Assembly (NCBI GenBank): GCA_964546995.1
Contig: CAZJKO010000011.1
Coordinates: forward strand, 1 to 27,643
Direction of reading: 5' to 3'
DNA from: CAZJKO01 sp964546995
GTDB lineage: Bacteria; Bacillota_I; Bacilli_A; RF39; UBA660
DNA length: 27,643 nucleotides
A program made the translations under genes and the position numbers. The number at the start of each line of letters is the position of its first letter. Positions within the stretch are counted from its first letter, which is position 1. Positions 21,553-27,643 of this stretch are shown one piece after another. A model generated the notes under the pieces. That model was given only the letters and a program-made list of their open reading frames with translations, made no database searches and was not told the origin of the DNA.

Positions 21553-21581
21553 TTGGTTTTTGCATATAGTTATGGTATGAT
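21553..21581 (+). promoter_or_regulatory. SigA-type promoter of the 3D-domain gene
   Basis: TTGGTT (21553-21558) and TATGAT (21576-21581) have a 17-base spacer. Confidence 0.6.
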
Positions 21582-21607
21582 GTAATAGGCTTTAAAAGGA
21601 GATAAAG

Positions 21608-22282
21608 ATGAAGAGATTTTTACATTATCTATTCTATTGTACTAATACATTTTTGATTATTGCGATTTTGTTTAATTTTTCTTTTTTAGAATTTAAGCAA
21701 GAGCGTGTTACATTAGATCAACGTTTGAAAGAAATGGACAGTAAAGAGCTTGTCTATCAAAAAGAAGAAGAGAAAGAAAAAACTGAAGAAGAAAAAAGCG
21801 ACGATGACGTGGTTTTAGAACAACAAGATGATACTATGTTAGAAGAACAAGAAGAATACATTCCACCGAAAGTAGAAGAAGTAGTTCCACCAGTTGTTTC
21901 TATTCCTTCGATCGATACGACTACTTATCCTGTTTTGGATTCTTTTGTTGGCAATATGAGTGGCTACGGTCCTGATTGTTATGGATGTACTTCCAATCGA
22001 ACTGCATCAGGATACTATGTTGGTGAAGGAAATATTTATTATTCTGATCCAACTTATGGTACAGTTCGTATTGTATCAGGTGATAGAAGTTATCCGTTTG
22101 GAACGATAGTTAGAATTACTGGACTTGATCAACCTATTCTTGCCATTATCTTAGATAATGGTGGAGGAGTTGGGTTTGGTAAGCGCGTTCAGTTTGATTT
22201 ACTTTATGCGACTGAAAGCGATGCCCTTCCTTTGGGAATACAGTACAATCTTACCTTTGAAATTTTAAGATATGGGTATTAA
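21608..22282 (+). CDS. Membrane-anchored 3D-domain (double-psi beta-barrel) wall protein
   Basis: The 224-residue protein has a hydrophobic anchor (about 6-28). A highly acidic coiled stretch (about 35-80, runs of Glu/Lys) and a proline-containing linker (about 85-110) follow. The C-terminal domain (about 113-224) is of the 3D type: MSGYGPDCYGCTSNRTASG, then DPTYGTVRIVSGDRSYPFGTIVRI, AIILDNGGGVG and VQFDLLYATESDA with the conserved aspartates. 3D domains, as in Bacillus YabE/YuiC and related to MltA, are lytic-transglycosylase-like folds acting on peptidoglycan. Placement outside the membrane with a long charged spacer fits a wall enzyme or resuscitation-type factor. RBS AAAAGGAGAT precedes ATG 21608. 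Confidence 0.85.
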   Translation: MKRFLHYLFYCTNTFLIIAILFNFSFLEFKQERVTLDQRLKEMDSKELVYQKEEEKEKTEEEKSDDDVVLEQQDDTMLEEQEEYIPPKVEEVVPPVVSIPSIDTTTYPVLDSFVGNMSGYGPDCYGCTSNRTASGYYVGEGNIYYSDPTYGTVRIVSGDRSYPFGTIVRITGLDQPILAIILDNGGGVGFGKRVQFDLLYATESDALPLGIQYNLTFEILRYGY

Positions 22283-22308
22283 AGTCTTTTAAAGAAAAGG
22301 CTTTTTTT
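22281..22308 (+). terminator. Terminator at the 3D-domain gene stop
   Basis: AAAGTCTTTT (22281-22290) pairs with AAAAGGCTTT (22295-22304), one G-U, around AAAG; T-run follows. The 5' arm includes the last two bases of the stop codon. Confidence 0.85.
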
Positions 22309-22339
22309 ATCATAAATAGTTTTAGGAGTTGTGATATAA

Positions 22340-24490
22340 ATGAACGATATCATTATTAAAGAAATGTCCAAAGAACTTTCTATTCGAGAAAAGCAAATCG
22401 AAGTTGTTCTATCTTTGTTGGAGGATGGTAATACGATTCCATTTATTGCAAGATATCGAAAAGAGGCAACTGGGGCTTTAAATGAAGAAGTGATTTTGAA
22501 CATCAGTGAGGTTTATGAATACCAAGTTTCTCTTATGAAACGAAAGGAAGATGTGATTCGTTTAATTGACGAAAAGGGTCTTATGACAGACGAATTAAAG
22601 CAAAGTATTCTTGCTTGTTCTAAACTTGTCGAAGTAGAGGATATTTATCGTCCTTTTAAAGAAAAGAAAAAGACAAAGGCGACGGAAGCAATTGCTTTAG
22701 GGCTTGAGCCACTTGCTAAAAAGATTATGAGTTTTCCGGTACAGGGATCTCTTTTGGAACTTTGTGATGCCTATCTTACAAAAGAGGTTCCAACGGTCGA
22801 AGATGCTTTGATGGGAGCTCGCTATATTATTGCAGAGTGGATTAGTGACAATGCTTCTTATCGTAAATGGATTCGTAGGTTTTGTTATACTGATGGTGTT
22901 ATCGTTTCGAAACTTAAGAAAGATGCTTTAGATGATAGGAAGGTCTATGAAATGTATTACGATTATCAGGAAGCGGTTAATCGCATTCGACCTCATCGCA
23001 TTTTGGCTTTGAACCGGGGTGAAAAGGAAGAGGTTCTCAGTGTGACGATCGATGTTGATCAAGAAAGAATTGTTTCTTATTTGGAGAAAAAACTTGTTAA
23101 AAATCCTAATTCCTTTGTTATTCCACAGGTTTCTTCTGCGATTCGTGATAGTTTAAAACGGCTTATTTTACCTAGTGTTATTCGGGAAGTTCGTCGTGAA
23201 CTAAAGGAACAAGGGGAAGTGAGTGCGATCGATAATTTTTCACGAAATGTCGAAAAACTGTTGCTAACTCCACCTATTTCGGAGAAGGTCGTATTGGGAT
23301 TTGATCCTGCATTTCGAACAGGATGTAAGTTAGCTGTCCTCGATAAGACAGGGAAGCCTCTCGATATTGCAGTGATTTATCCAACGGAACCTCGTTGTGA
23401 GGTAGAAGAGAGTAAGCGGGTGCTTTTGTCCTTAATCGATAAATATCATATCGATATTGTGGCCATTGGAAATGGGACTGCATCTCGAGAGAGTGAAGCG
23501 TTTGTTGCTTCCTGTTTAAAAGAAGCATCACGTAAGGTTTCCTACATTATTGTCAGTGAAGCGGGTGCTTCTGTCTATTCTGCTAGTTCGGAAGCTATTT
23601 CGGAATTCCCTGAGTTAACGGTGGAAAAAAGAAGCGCTATCAGTATTGGTCGAAGACTTCAAGATGCTCTTTCTGAACTGGTAAAAATTGATCCTAAAAG
23701 TATTGGTGTAGGACTTTATCAACACGATGTTCCAGAGAAAAAACTCGATGAATCGTTAGATTTTGTCGTTAGCAAAACTGTCAACCAAGTGGGAGTCAAT
23801 GTTAATACTGCTAGTCGTTCTTTATTACAGTACGTTTCAGGACTTACGAAAAAGACGATCGATGTTTTGCTAAAAGCAAGAGATGAACGTGGTAAATTTG
23901 CAAGCCGTGATGAAATTAAGAAATTAAAGGGAATTAGTCCTAAAGTGTACGAGCAATCGATTGGATTTATGCGAATTGTCGATGGTACAAATCCTTTAGA
24001 TAAGACATCGATTCATCCGGATAACTATCCAGATGTTTTAACCCTTCTTTCCTATTTATCGTTATCTATGGATGAAATTGGGAGCGATCATTTTTTGAAC
24101 GTTTTAAACGATGTCGATCTTACTCGATTGTCAGAAGAGTTAAAGATAGATGTCTATACGTTGGAAGATATTGTTTTGTCTTTGAAAAAACCAAATCGTG
24201 ATCCTCGTGACGATATGCCACGACCTTTGTTACGTAGTGATATTTTGTCGCTAGATGATTTACATGTCGGTGATCATTTACAAGGTACTGTTCGAAATGT
24301 TGTCGATTTTGGGGCTTTTATCGACGTAGGATTGCATGAAGATGGTCTTGCTCATATTTCAAAGCTCAGTCGGGAATACATTAAGCATCCTAGCGATGTT
24401 GTAAGTGTCGGTGATATCGTCGATTGTTATGTTATCGATATTCAAAAAGAAAAGAAAAAGGTTTCCCTTAGTTTGTTACCATTATCTTAG
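22340..24490 (+). CDS. tex: Tex family RNA-binding transcription accessory protein
   Basis: The 716-residue protein follows the Tex/YhgF order. The N-terminal helical domain comes first (IPFIARYRKEATGALNEE near residue 33, EDIYRPFKEKKKTKAT near 100). A YqgF/RNase-H-like domain follows (VLGFDPAFRTGCKLAVLD near 315). Helix-hairpin-helix repeats come next (about 490-555, VNTASRSLLQYVSGL, LKGISPKVYEQSIGF). A C-terminal S1 domain lies at about 640-712 (GDHLQGTVRNVVDFGAFIDVGLHEDGLAHIS). Tex is the bacterial relative of Spt6 and binds RNA or DNA during transcription; the precise role is unclear. AGGAG (22323-22327) precedes ATG 22340. No clear promoter is seen in the short gap after the upstream terminator. 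Confidence 0.96.
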   Translation: MNDIIIKEMSKELSIREKQIEVVLSLLEDGNTIPFIARYRKEATGALNEEVILNISEVYEYQVSLMKRKEDVIRLIDEKGLMTDELKQSILACSKLVEVEDIYRPFKEKKKTKATEAIALGLEPLAKKIMSFPVQGSLLELCDAYLTKEVPTVEDALMGARYIIAEWISDNASYRKWIRRFCYTDGVIVSKLKKDALDDRKVYEMYYDYQEAVNRIRPHRILALNRGEKEEVLSVTIDVDQERIVSYLEKKLVKNPNSFVIPQVSSAIRDSLKRLILPSVIREVRRELKEQGEVSAIDNFSRNVEKLLLTPPISEKVVLGFDPAFRTGCKLAVLDKTGKPLDIAVIYPTEPRCEVEESKRVLLSLIDKYHIDIVAIGNGTASRESEAFVASCLKEASRKVSYIIVSEAGASVYSASSEAISEFPELTVEKRSAISIGRRLQDALSELVKIDPKSIGVGLYQHDVPEKKLDESLDFVVSKTVNQVGVNVNTASRSLLQYVSGLTKKTIDVLLKARDERGKFASRDEIKKLKGISPKVYEQSIGFMRIVDGTNPLDKTSIHPDNYPDVLTLLSYLSLSMDEIGSDHFLNVLNDVDLTRLSEELKIDVYTLEDIVLSLKKPNRDPRDDMPRPLLRSDILSLDDLHVGDHLQGTVRNVVDFGAFIDVGLHEDGLAHISKLSREYIKHPSDVVSVGDIVDCYVIDIQKEKKKVSLSLLPLS

Positions 24491-24493
24491 TAG

Positions 24494-24530
24494 AAAAAAG
24501 GAACAGTAGATCTCTATTGTTCCTTTTTTT
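24494..24530. terminator. Bidirectional terminator between tex and the convergent HAD gene
   Basis: AAAAAAGGAACA (24494-24505) pairs perfectly with TGTTCCTTTTTT (24519-24529 region), extended by GTAGA/TCTAT inside. Flanking A and T runs serve both strands. The HAD gene stop (TAG, complement of 24514-24516) lies in the hairpin. Confidence 0.92.
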
Positions 24531-25218
24531 CTAAATCGTCTATATAGTTTGCGACACTTTTATATGTTTTGTTTTTGAGGTTATCTAACGAAGAATCGTG
24601 GTTTTCCATGATGGCTCCATTGAAGGAAGTAATCATATCAAAGTCGTTATCATTATCACCAATTGTATATAGATTGGATGATTCTAGGTTTAACCATTCT
24701 AAAAGATGAAGTAAGCCATTCTTTTTGGTGACCGTTTTTTCTGTGATATTAATCCAATTATCGCTGATATAACCGTGCACTTCTTGGTTTTCTTTTAAGA
24801 TTTGTTCTAACAAGGGGTATGCTTTTTCTATTTCTATGGGGCGAGCAATGATTGCATTCGCTCTTTTTGTTTCGTCTTTTATGAGACCATTTCCTGAATC
24901 GATCCACCATTCGCTAATGTTCGAATTTTCTTTGATTCGATTTATTATTTTTTGATTACAATTTAGGGGAATATCTTTAGTAAAGAGGCAATTTTTCTTG
25001 TTGTCAAATATTTTTCCTCCATCGTTACAGATGGCATAGTCAAAGGGGATTTGATACGCTTCAATGTCTTTTATTAAAAAGGGAAAATTTCTACCTGTAG
25101 CAATGACAAATAGATTTCCTTGATTTCTCCATTCTTTGATTCGTTCAATATTTTCTTTTAATGTATTTAGGTCTTCTACAAATAGGGTTTTGTCAAAATC
25201 AGAAGCTAATATTTTCAT
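24514..25218 (-). CDS. HAD-superfamily Cof-type phosphatase
   Basis: The 234-residue protein has the four HAD motifs: I, ASDFDKTL with nucleophile D7 and acid D9; II, VIATGR; III, a Lys in VTKKNGLLHLLEW; and IV, TIGDNDNDFDMI. The region between II and III holds a C2B-type cap, placing it in the Cof subfamily (IIB) that dephosphorylates sugar phosphates, flavin mononucleotide, pyridoxal phosphate or similar small molecules. The substrate cannot be read from sequence. On the minus strand AAGAGGTGT precedes the ATG. It is the last gene of the minus-strand set but has its own promoter. Confidence 0.9.
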   Translation of the reverse strand: MKILASDFDKTLFVEDLNTLKENIERIKEWRNQGNLFVIATGRNFPFLIKDIEAYQIPFDYAICNDGGKIFDNKKNCLFTKDIPLNCNQKIINRIKENSNISEWWIDSGNGLIKDETKRANAIIARPIEIEKAYPLLEQILKENQEVHGYISDNWINITEKTVTKKNGLLHLLEWLNLESSNLYTIGDNDNDFDMITSFNGAIMENHDSSLDNLKNKTYKSVANYIDDLEKKEQ

Positions 25219-25236
25219 TTTTTACACCTCTTATTT

Positions 25237-25245
25237 ATTATATCA
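25237..25245 (-). promoter_or_regulatory. Extended -10 promoter of the HAD gene
   Basis: On the minus strand TGATATAAT (25245 down to 25237) is a full TGnTATAAT; no good -35 is seen. It lies just downstream of the dUTPase terminator. Confidence 0.55.
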
Positions 25246-25274
25246 TAGTAAACATCATTTTGGTATTTGCCTCT

Positions 25275-25299
25275 AAAAAAAAGAAAGGGGTTTCCTTTC
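25275..25299 (-). terminator. Terminator overlapping the dUTPase stop
   Basis: Read on the minus strand, GAAAGG (25299-25294) pairs with CCTTTC (25288-25283), followed by eight T (complement of 25275-25282). The dUTPase TGA (25300-25298) runs into the 5' arm. Confidence 0.8.
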
Positions 25300-25756
25300 A
25301 ATTTTTGTTGGTAGAACCAAATCCTCCAGTTCTTTTTCCTTCGGCATGGTCATTGTCAACGATTAAAAACTTTTGGAAGATGACTTGTCCGATGATATCT
25401 CCTTTTTTTACTTCAATATCGTGGTCTTGAAAGTTAAAGTATTGGAAATAGAAATGACCATCGTTTGTTTCGTTGTTATAGTAGTCAGAATCGATGATAC
25501 CAATGCTATTTGCCATAACGAATCCTTTTTTAGGACCTGAGCTACGGTTTGCTAACATATACCATTCATCTTCCATACAATATGCTTTTAATCCTGTGGG
25601 AATAAGTGTTGGTTTAATGCCTGGTCGATACATGGGAATCGTCACGTCTTCTGCTGCTTCAATATCGTATCCTGCTGAATTTTTTGTGCTTCTTTTAGGA
25701 AGATTGATTCCCTTATCTTCCCATCCTTTGGCAATTTCAAATCCTCTTGTCTTCAT
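25298..25756 (-). CDS. dut: dUTP diphosphatase (trimeric dUTPase)
   Basis: The enzyme hydrolyses dUTP to dUMP, keeping uracil out of DNA and supplying thymidylate synthase. The 152-residue protein shows the five trimeric-dUTPase motifs: AGYDIEAA (28-35), NRSSGPKKG, NSIGIIDSDYYNN with the catalytic Asp and base-stacking Tyr, GDIIGQVIFQKF, and GKRTGGFGST at the flexible C-terminus. The start is ATG at 25756, with AGGAG upstream; six residues of an in-frame extension lie before the RBS. It begins 10 bases after the nrdG stop and fits functionally with the nrdD-nrdG nucleotide reduction genes. Confidence 0.93.
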   Translation of the reverse strand: MKTRGFEIAKGWEDKGINLPKRSTKNSAGYDIEAAEDVTIPMYRPGIKPTLIPTGLKAYCMEDEWYMLANRSSGPKKGFVMANSIGIIDSDYYNNETNDGHFYFQYFNFQDHDIEVKKGDIIGQVIFQKFLIVDNDHAEGKRTGGFGSTNKN

Positions 25757-25766
25757 AAGTACTCCT

Positions 25767-26276
25767 TTATACACCGACTGGTTCTGTTTCTTCTACTAAT
25801 ACAATTTTATTTTTTTTGAGTGTCTTTTTTATGTCAATGACTCTTTGGTTGGATGAACCTCGCCATTTTAAGGTTGGATCATGTAATTCTTCTACGAATT
25901 GTCCATCGATTAAGACATCAATATATTTTATGTTTTCTTCTTTTTTTAAGTTTTCAAAAGTGAATCCTGTCCATACCCAAACACTTTTATCAGGATATGC
26001 TTCTTTAAATCTTTTCGCTAGTTCTAATGAACCTTCCATATTTTTAGGGTGGAGTGGTTCTCCTCCTAAAATTGATAATCCTTTAATGTAATCGTTTTGG
26101 GCAATTTCTATTACTCTTTTGATGGTTTCTTCTGTTAGTTCTTTTCCACCATTGAAATCGTGTGTTTCTTTGTTAAAACAATTTTTACAATTAAATGTAC
26201 ATCCTTGCATAAAGATCGATACTCTTACACCAGGACCATTGGAAATATCCATTTTTCTAATTTTATTGTATCTCAT
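25767..26276 (-). CDS. nrdG: Anaerobic ribonucleotide reductase activating protein NrdG
   Basis: NrdG is a radical-SAM enzyme that creates the glycyl radical on NrdD. CTFNCKNCF (C-x3-C-x2-C) near residue 27 binds the [4Fe-4S] cluster. It is preceded by the family start MRYNKIRKMDISNGPGVRVSIF and followed by LSILGGEPLHPKN, the SAM-binding GGEP motif. The product is 169 residues from ATG 26276. An ATG three codons earlier (26285) overlaps the nrdD stop and is an alternative. Overlap or near-overlap with nrdD indicates translational coupling. Confidence 0.95.
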   Translation of the reverse strand: MRYNKIRKMDISNGPGVRVSIFMQGCTFNCKNCFNKETHDFNGGKELTEETIKRVIEIAQNDYIKGLSILGGEPLHPKNMEGSLELAKRFKEAYPDKSVWVWTGFTFENLKKEENIKYIDVLIDGQFVEELHDPTLKWRGSSNQRVIDIKKTLKKNKIVLVEETEPVGV

Positions 26277-26277
26277 A

Positions 26278-27555
26278 TTATTCATCCAAATCTTTATTAT
26301 CTACGTGAATGACGCGTTCTTTAATCTCTTGGGTTCTTCCTTTATTCCAGAAGTTGGTTCCAATATAGCCACAGGTACGGCGTGCAACGTTCAATTTGTT
26401 GTGATCTCTATTGCCACAATTAGGACAATACCATTCTAGATTGTCATCGATTAAGATTTCTCCGGTGTAACCACATTCTTGACAATAATCACTTTTGGTA
26501 TTTAGTTCTGCATACATGATGTTGTTATATATAAATTCAATTAATTCTAAGACGGCATCTAAATTGTTTGTTAAGTTCGGTGTTTCGACGTAAGAGATTG
26601 CTCCACCTGGACTTAGTTTTTGGAATTCACTTTCTAATTTTAATTTCGTAAAGGCATCAATTTCTTCAAATACAGGAACATGATATGAGTTGGTAATGTA
26701 ATCTCTATCTGTGATACCTTTGATTTTTCCAAAACGTTCTCTTAAGCATTTGGCAAATTTATACGTTGTCGATTCAATTGGAGTTCCATAAACAGAGTAG
26801 TCAATGTCTTCCGCTTCTTTCCATACTTTGGTTTTATCTACTAAGTATTGCATTACTTTTAGACCAAATTCTTTTCCTTCGGCATTGTCCGTATGACTTT
26901 TTCCTGTCATGAATTTTACACATTCGTATAATCCTGCATATCCAAGGGAAATAGTTGAATATCCGTGATGTAGTAATTCGTGGATTGATTCTCCTTTTTT
27001 TAATCTTGCAAGAGCGCCATGTTGCCAAAGGATTGGAGCTACGTCACTCGTGGCTTTTGACAAACGTTTATGTCTAATTTGTAGGGCTCTATGACAGAGT
27101 TCTAGACGTTCGTCTAAAATCTTGAAGAATAGGTCCATATCTTTGTCAGCAGAAAGAGCAACGTCAACTAGGTTGATTGTCACAACGCCTTGATTGAATC
27201 TTCCATAATATTTTCCTTTTCCTTCCACATAGTTTTTCGCTTTTGCTATATTTCCTAAACTAATGGTTCTATCTGGTGTAAGGAAAGAACGACAACCCAT
27301 GCATGGATAGCAATCTCCTTCTCCGTATTCATTTTTCTTTAATTCTTTCATTACTTTTTCAGAAATATAATCTGGTACCATTCTTTTTGCAGTACATTCC
27401 GCAGCTAATTTTGTTAGGTAGTAATACTTGCTATTTTTGTTGATGTTGTCTTCTTCTAAGATATAGAGAAGTTTAGGAAATGCTGGTGTAATATATACAC
27501 CTTTTTCGTTTTTCATTCCTTCAATTCGTTGTTTTAGTACTTCTTCGATTAACAT
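26278..27555 (-). CDS. nrdD: Anaerobic ribonucleoside-triphosphate reductase NrdD, C-terminal part of a broken frame
   Basis: This class III reductase makes dNTPs from NTPs without oxygen, using a glycyl radical. The visible 425 residues are the C-terminal 60 percent of the family: EEVLKQRIEGMKNEKGVYIT, the MGCRSFLTP motif with an active-site Cys, CQECGYTGE...CPNCG (zinc site) and the radical loop RRTCGYIGTNFWNKGR near the end. The ATG at 27555 is not a natural start. Homologous sequence continues upstream in the same frame (EYKEELA, then TTTNGQATFLSV further up), interrupted by TAA and TGA. The ATP-cone and N-terminal half lie beyond the right edge. nrdG and dut follow in the same direction. 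Confidence 0.9.
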   Translation of the reverse strand: MLIEEVLKQRIEGMKNEKGVYITPAFPKLLYILEEDNINKNSKYYYLTKLAAECTAKRMVPDYISEKVMKELKKNEYGEGDCYPCMGCRSFLTPDRTISLGNIAKAKNYVEGKGKYYGRFNQGVVTINLVDVALSADKDMDLFFKILDERLELCHRALQIRHKRLSKATSDVAPILWQHGALARLKKGESIHELLHHGYSTISLGYAGLYECVKFMTGKSHTDNAEGKEFGLKVMQYLVDKTKVWKEAEDIDYSVYGTPIESTTYKFAKCLRERFGKIKGITDRDYITNSYHVPVFEEIDAFTKLKLESEFQKLSPGGAISYVETPNLTNNLDAVLELIEFIYNNIMYAELNTKSDYCQECGYTGEILIDDNLEWYCPNCGNRDHNKLNVARRTCGYIGTNFWNKGRTQEIKERVIHVDNKDLDE

Positions 27556-27643
27556 AGCAAGTTCTTCTTTGTATTCTTTGGTTTATCATAGATAAATACA
27601 TACACTTAAGAAAGTTGCTTGACCATTTGTTGTCGTCATAGAA
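27556..27643 (-). pseudogene. nrdD: Upstream continuation of nrdD with two in-frame stop codons
   Basis: Reading on in the nrdD frame from 27555 gives ALEEKYEKT in reverse order, that is TKEYKEELA. TAA (27585-27583) and TGA (27588-27586) come before it, then VCIYL, SMTTTNGQATFLS to the window edge. NrdD homologues of this type read TTTNGQ(A/T).F.SVFMYLNE at this place. Seven codons separate FLS and TKEY as expected, so the frame is kept but FMYLNE has become CIYL plus two stops. This is either a real disruption or a local sequence error. Confidence 0.75.

Noticed and set aside
1..27643. Alternative code with TGA as Trp (Mollicutes-like low GC)
   Set aside because: TGA ends serS, uppS, perR and dut at family-typical lengths and Trp positions use TGG. 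The TGA in nrdD is next to a TAA, so recoding does not rescue it.
1..27643. CRISPR arrays, tRNA genes, insertion sequences or prophage genes
   Set aside because: No spaced repeats, cloverleaf with a CCA-ready acceptor, transposase motifs or terminal inverted repeats were seen. The 21-bp duplication at 3311-3352 is a single tandem pair.

Overview
The window is a low-GC (roughly mid-30s percent), gene-dense stretch of a spore-forming member of the Bacilli, probably an anaerobic, gut-type lineage without a well-studied relative. The evidence is spoVS and cotE (endospore genes; cotE is a Bacilli-type coat morphogen), the order miaB-ymcA-cotE as in Bacillus, a class III (oxygen-sensitive) ribonucleotide reductase with its activase, a perR-rubrerythrin pair, and Gram-positive surface proteins with SipW-type N-termini. 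The standard code applies: TGA ends several genes at their normal family length and TGG encodes Trp. No tRNA, rRNA, CRISPR array or insertion sequence was seen.

Layout, left to right. 1-595: the 3' end of a surface protein whose C-terminal module recurs at 19771-20383. 689-949: spoVS. 1010-2519: a T-box leader and serS, followed by a DUF1653-like gene and a small Cdd1-type helix-hairpin-helix gene. 3433-4767: a large exported protein with GBS-Bsp-like and LamG-like domains. 4870-7543: an uncharacterised group consisting of a two-TM membrane protein, an amidoligase (peptide-ligase fold) and an ankyrin-like protein. 7611-9985: miaB, ymcA, cotE. 10062-10584: rpsP and khpA. 10687-13308: uppS, cdsA, rseP (envelope lipid synthesis and site-2 protease). 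13421-18481: priA, an unknown tail-anchored protein, fmt and an unknown membrane-anchored protein. 18557-20383: a multidomain Ig-like surface protein. 20499-21493: perR and rubrerythrin behind a Fur/PerR-type operator. 21608-24490: a 3D-domain wall protein and tex. From 24514 all genes are on the minus strand: a Cof-type HAD phosphatase, dUTPase, nrdG and nrdD. The nrdD reading frame is broken by two consecutive stop codons close to the right edge.

How the genes work together: most are housekeeping (translation, replication restart, membrane and wall synthesis, dNTP supply, peroxide defence) with two sporulation genes mixed in. The accessory content is the set of exported adhesin-like proteins and the amidoligase group; the latter is the best candidate for an undescribed system. 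Transcription units are very compact: many intrinsic terminators overlap the stop codon of the gene they end, and several promoters are embedded in the preceding terminator. Coordinates of domains are estimates made by reading the translation; family names rest on recognised motifs, not on a database search.
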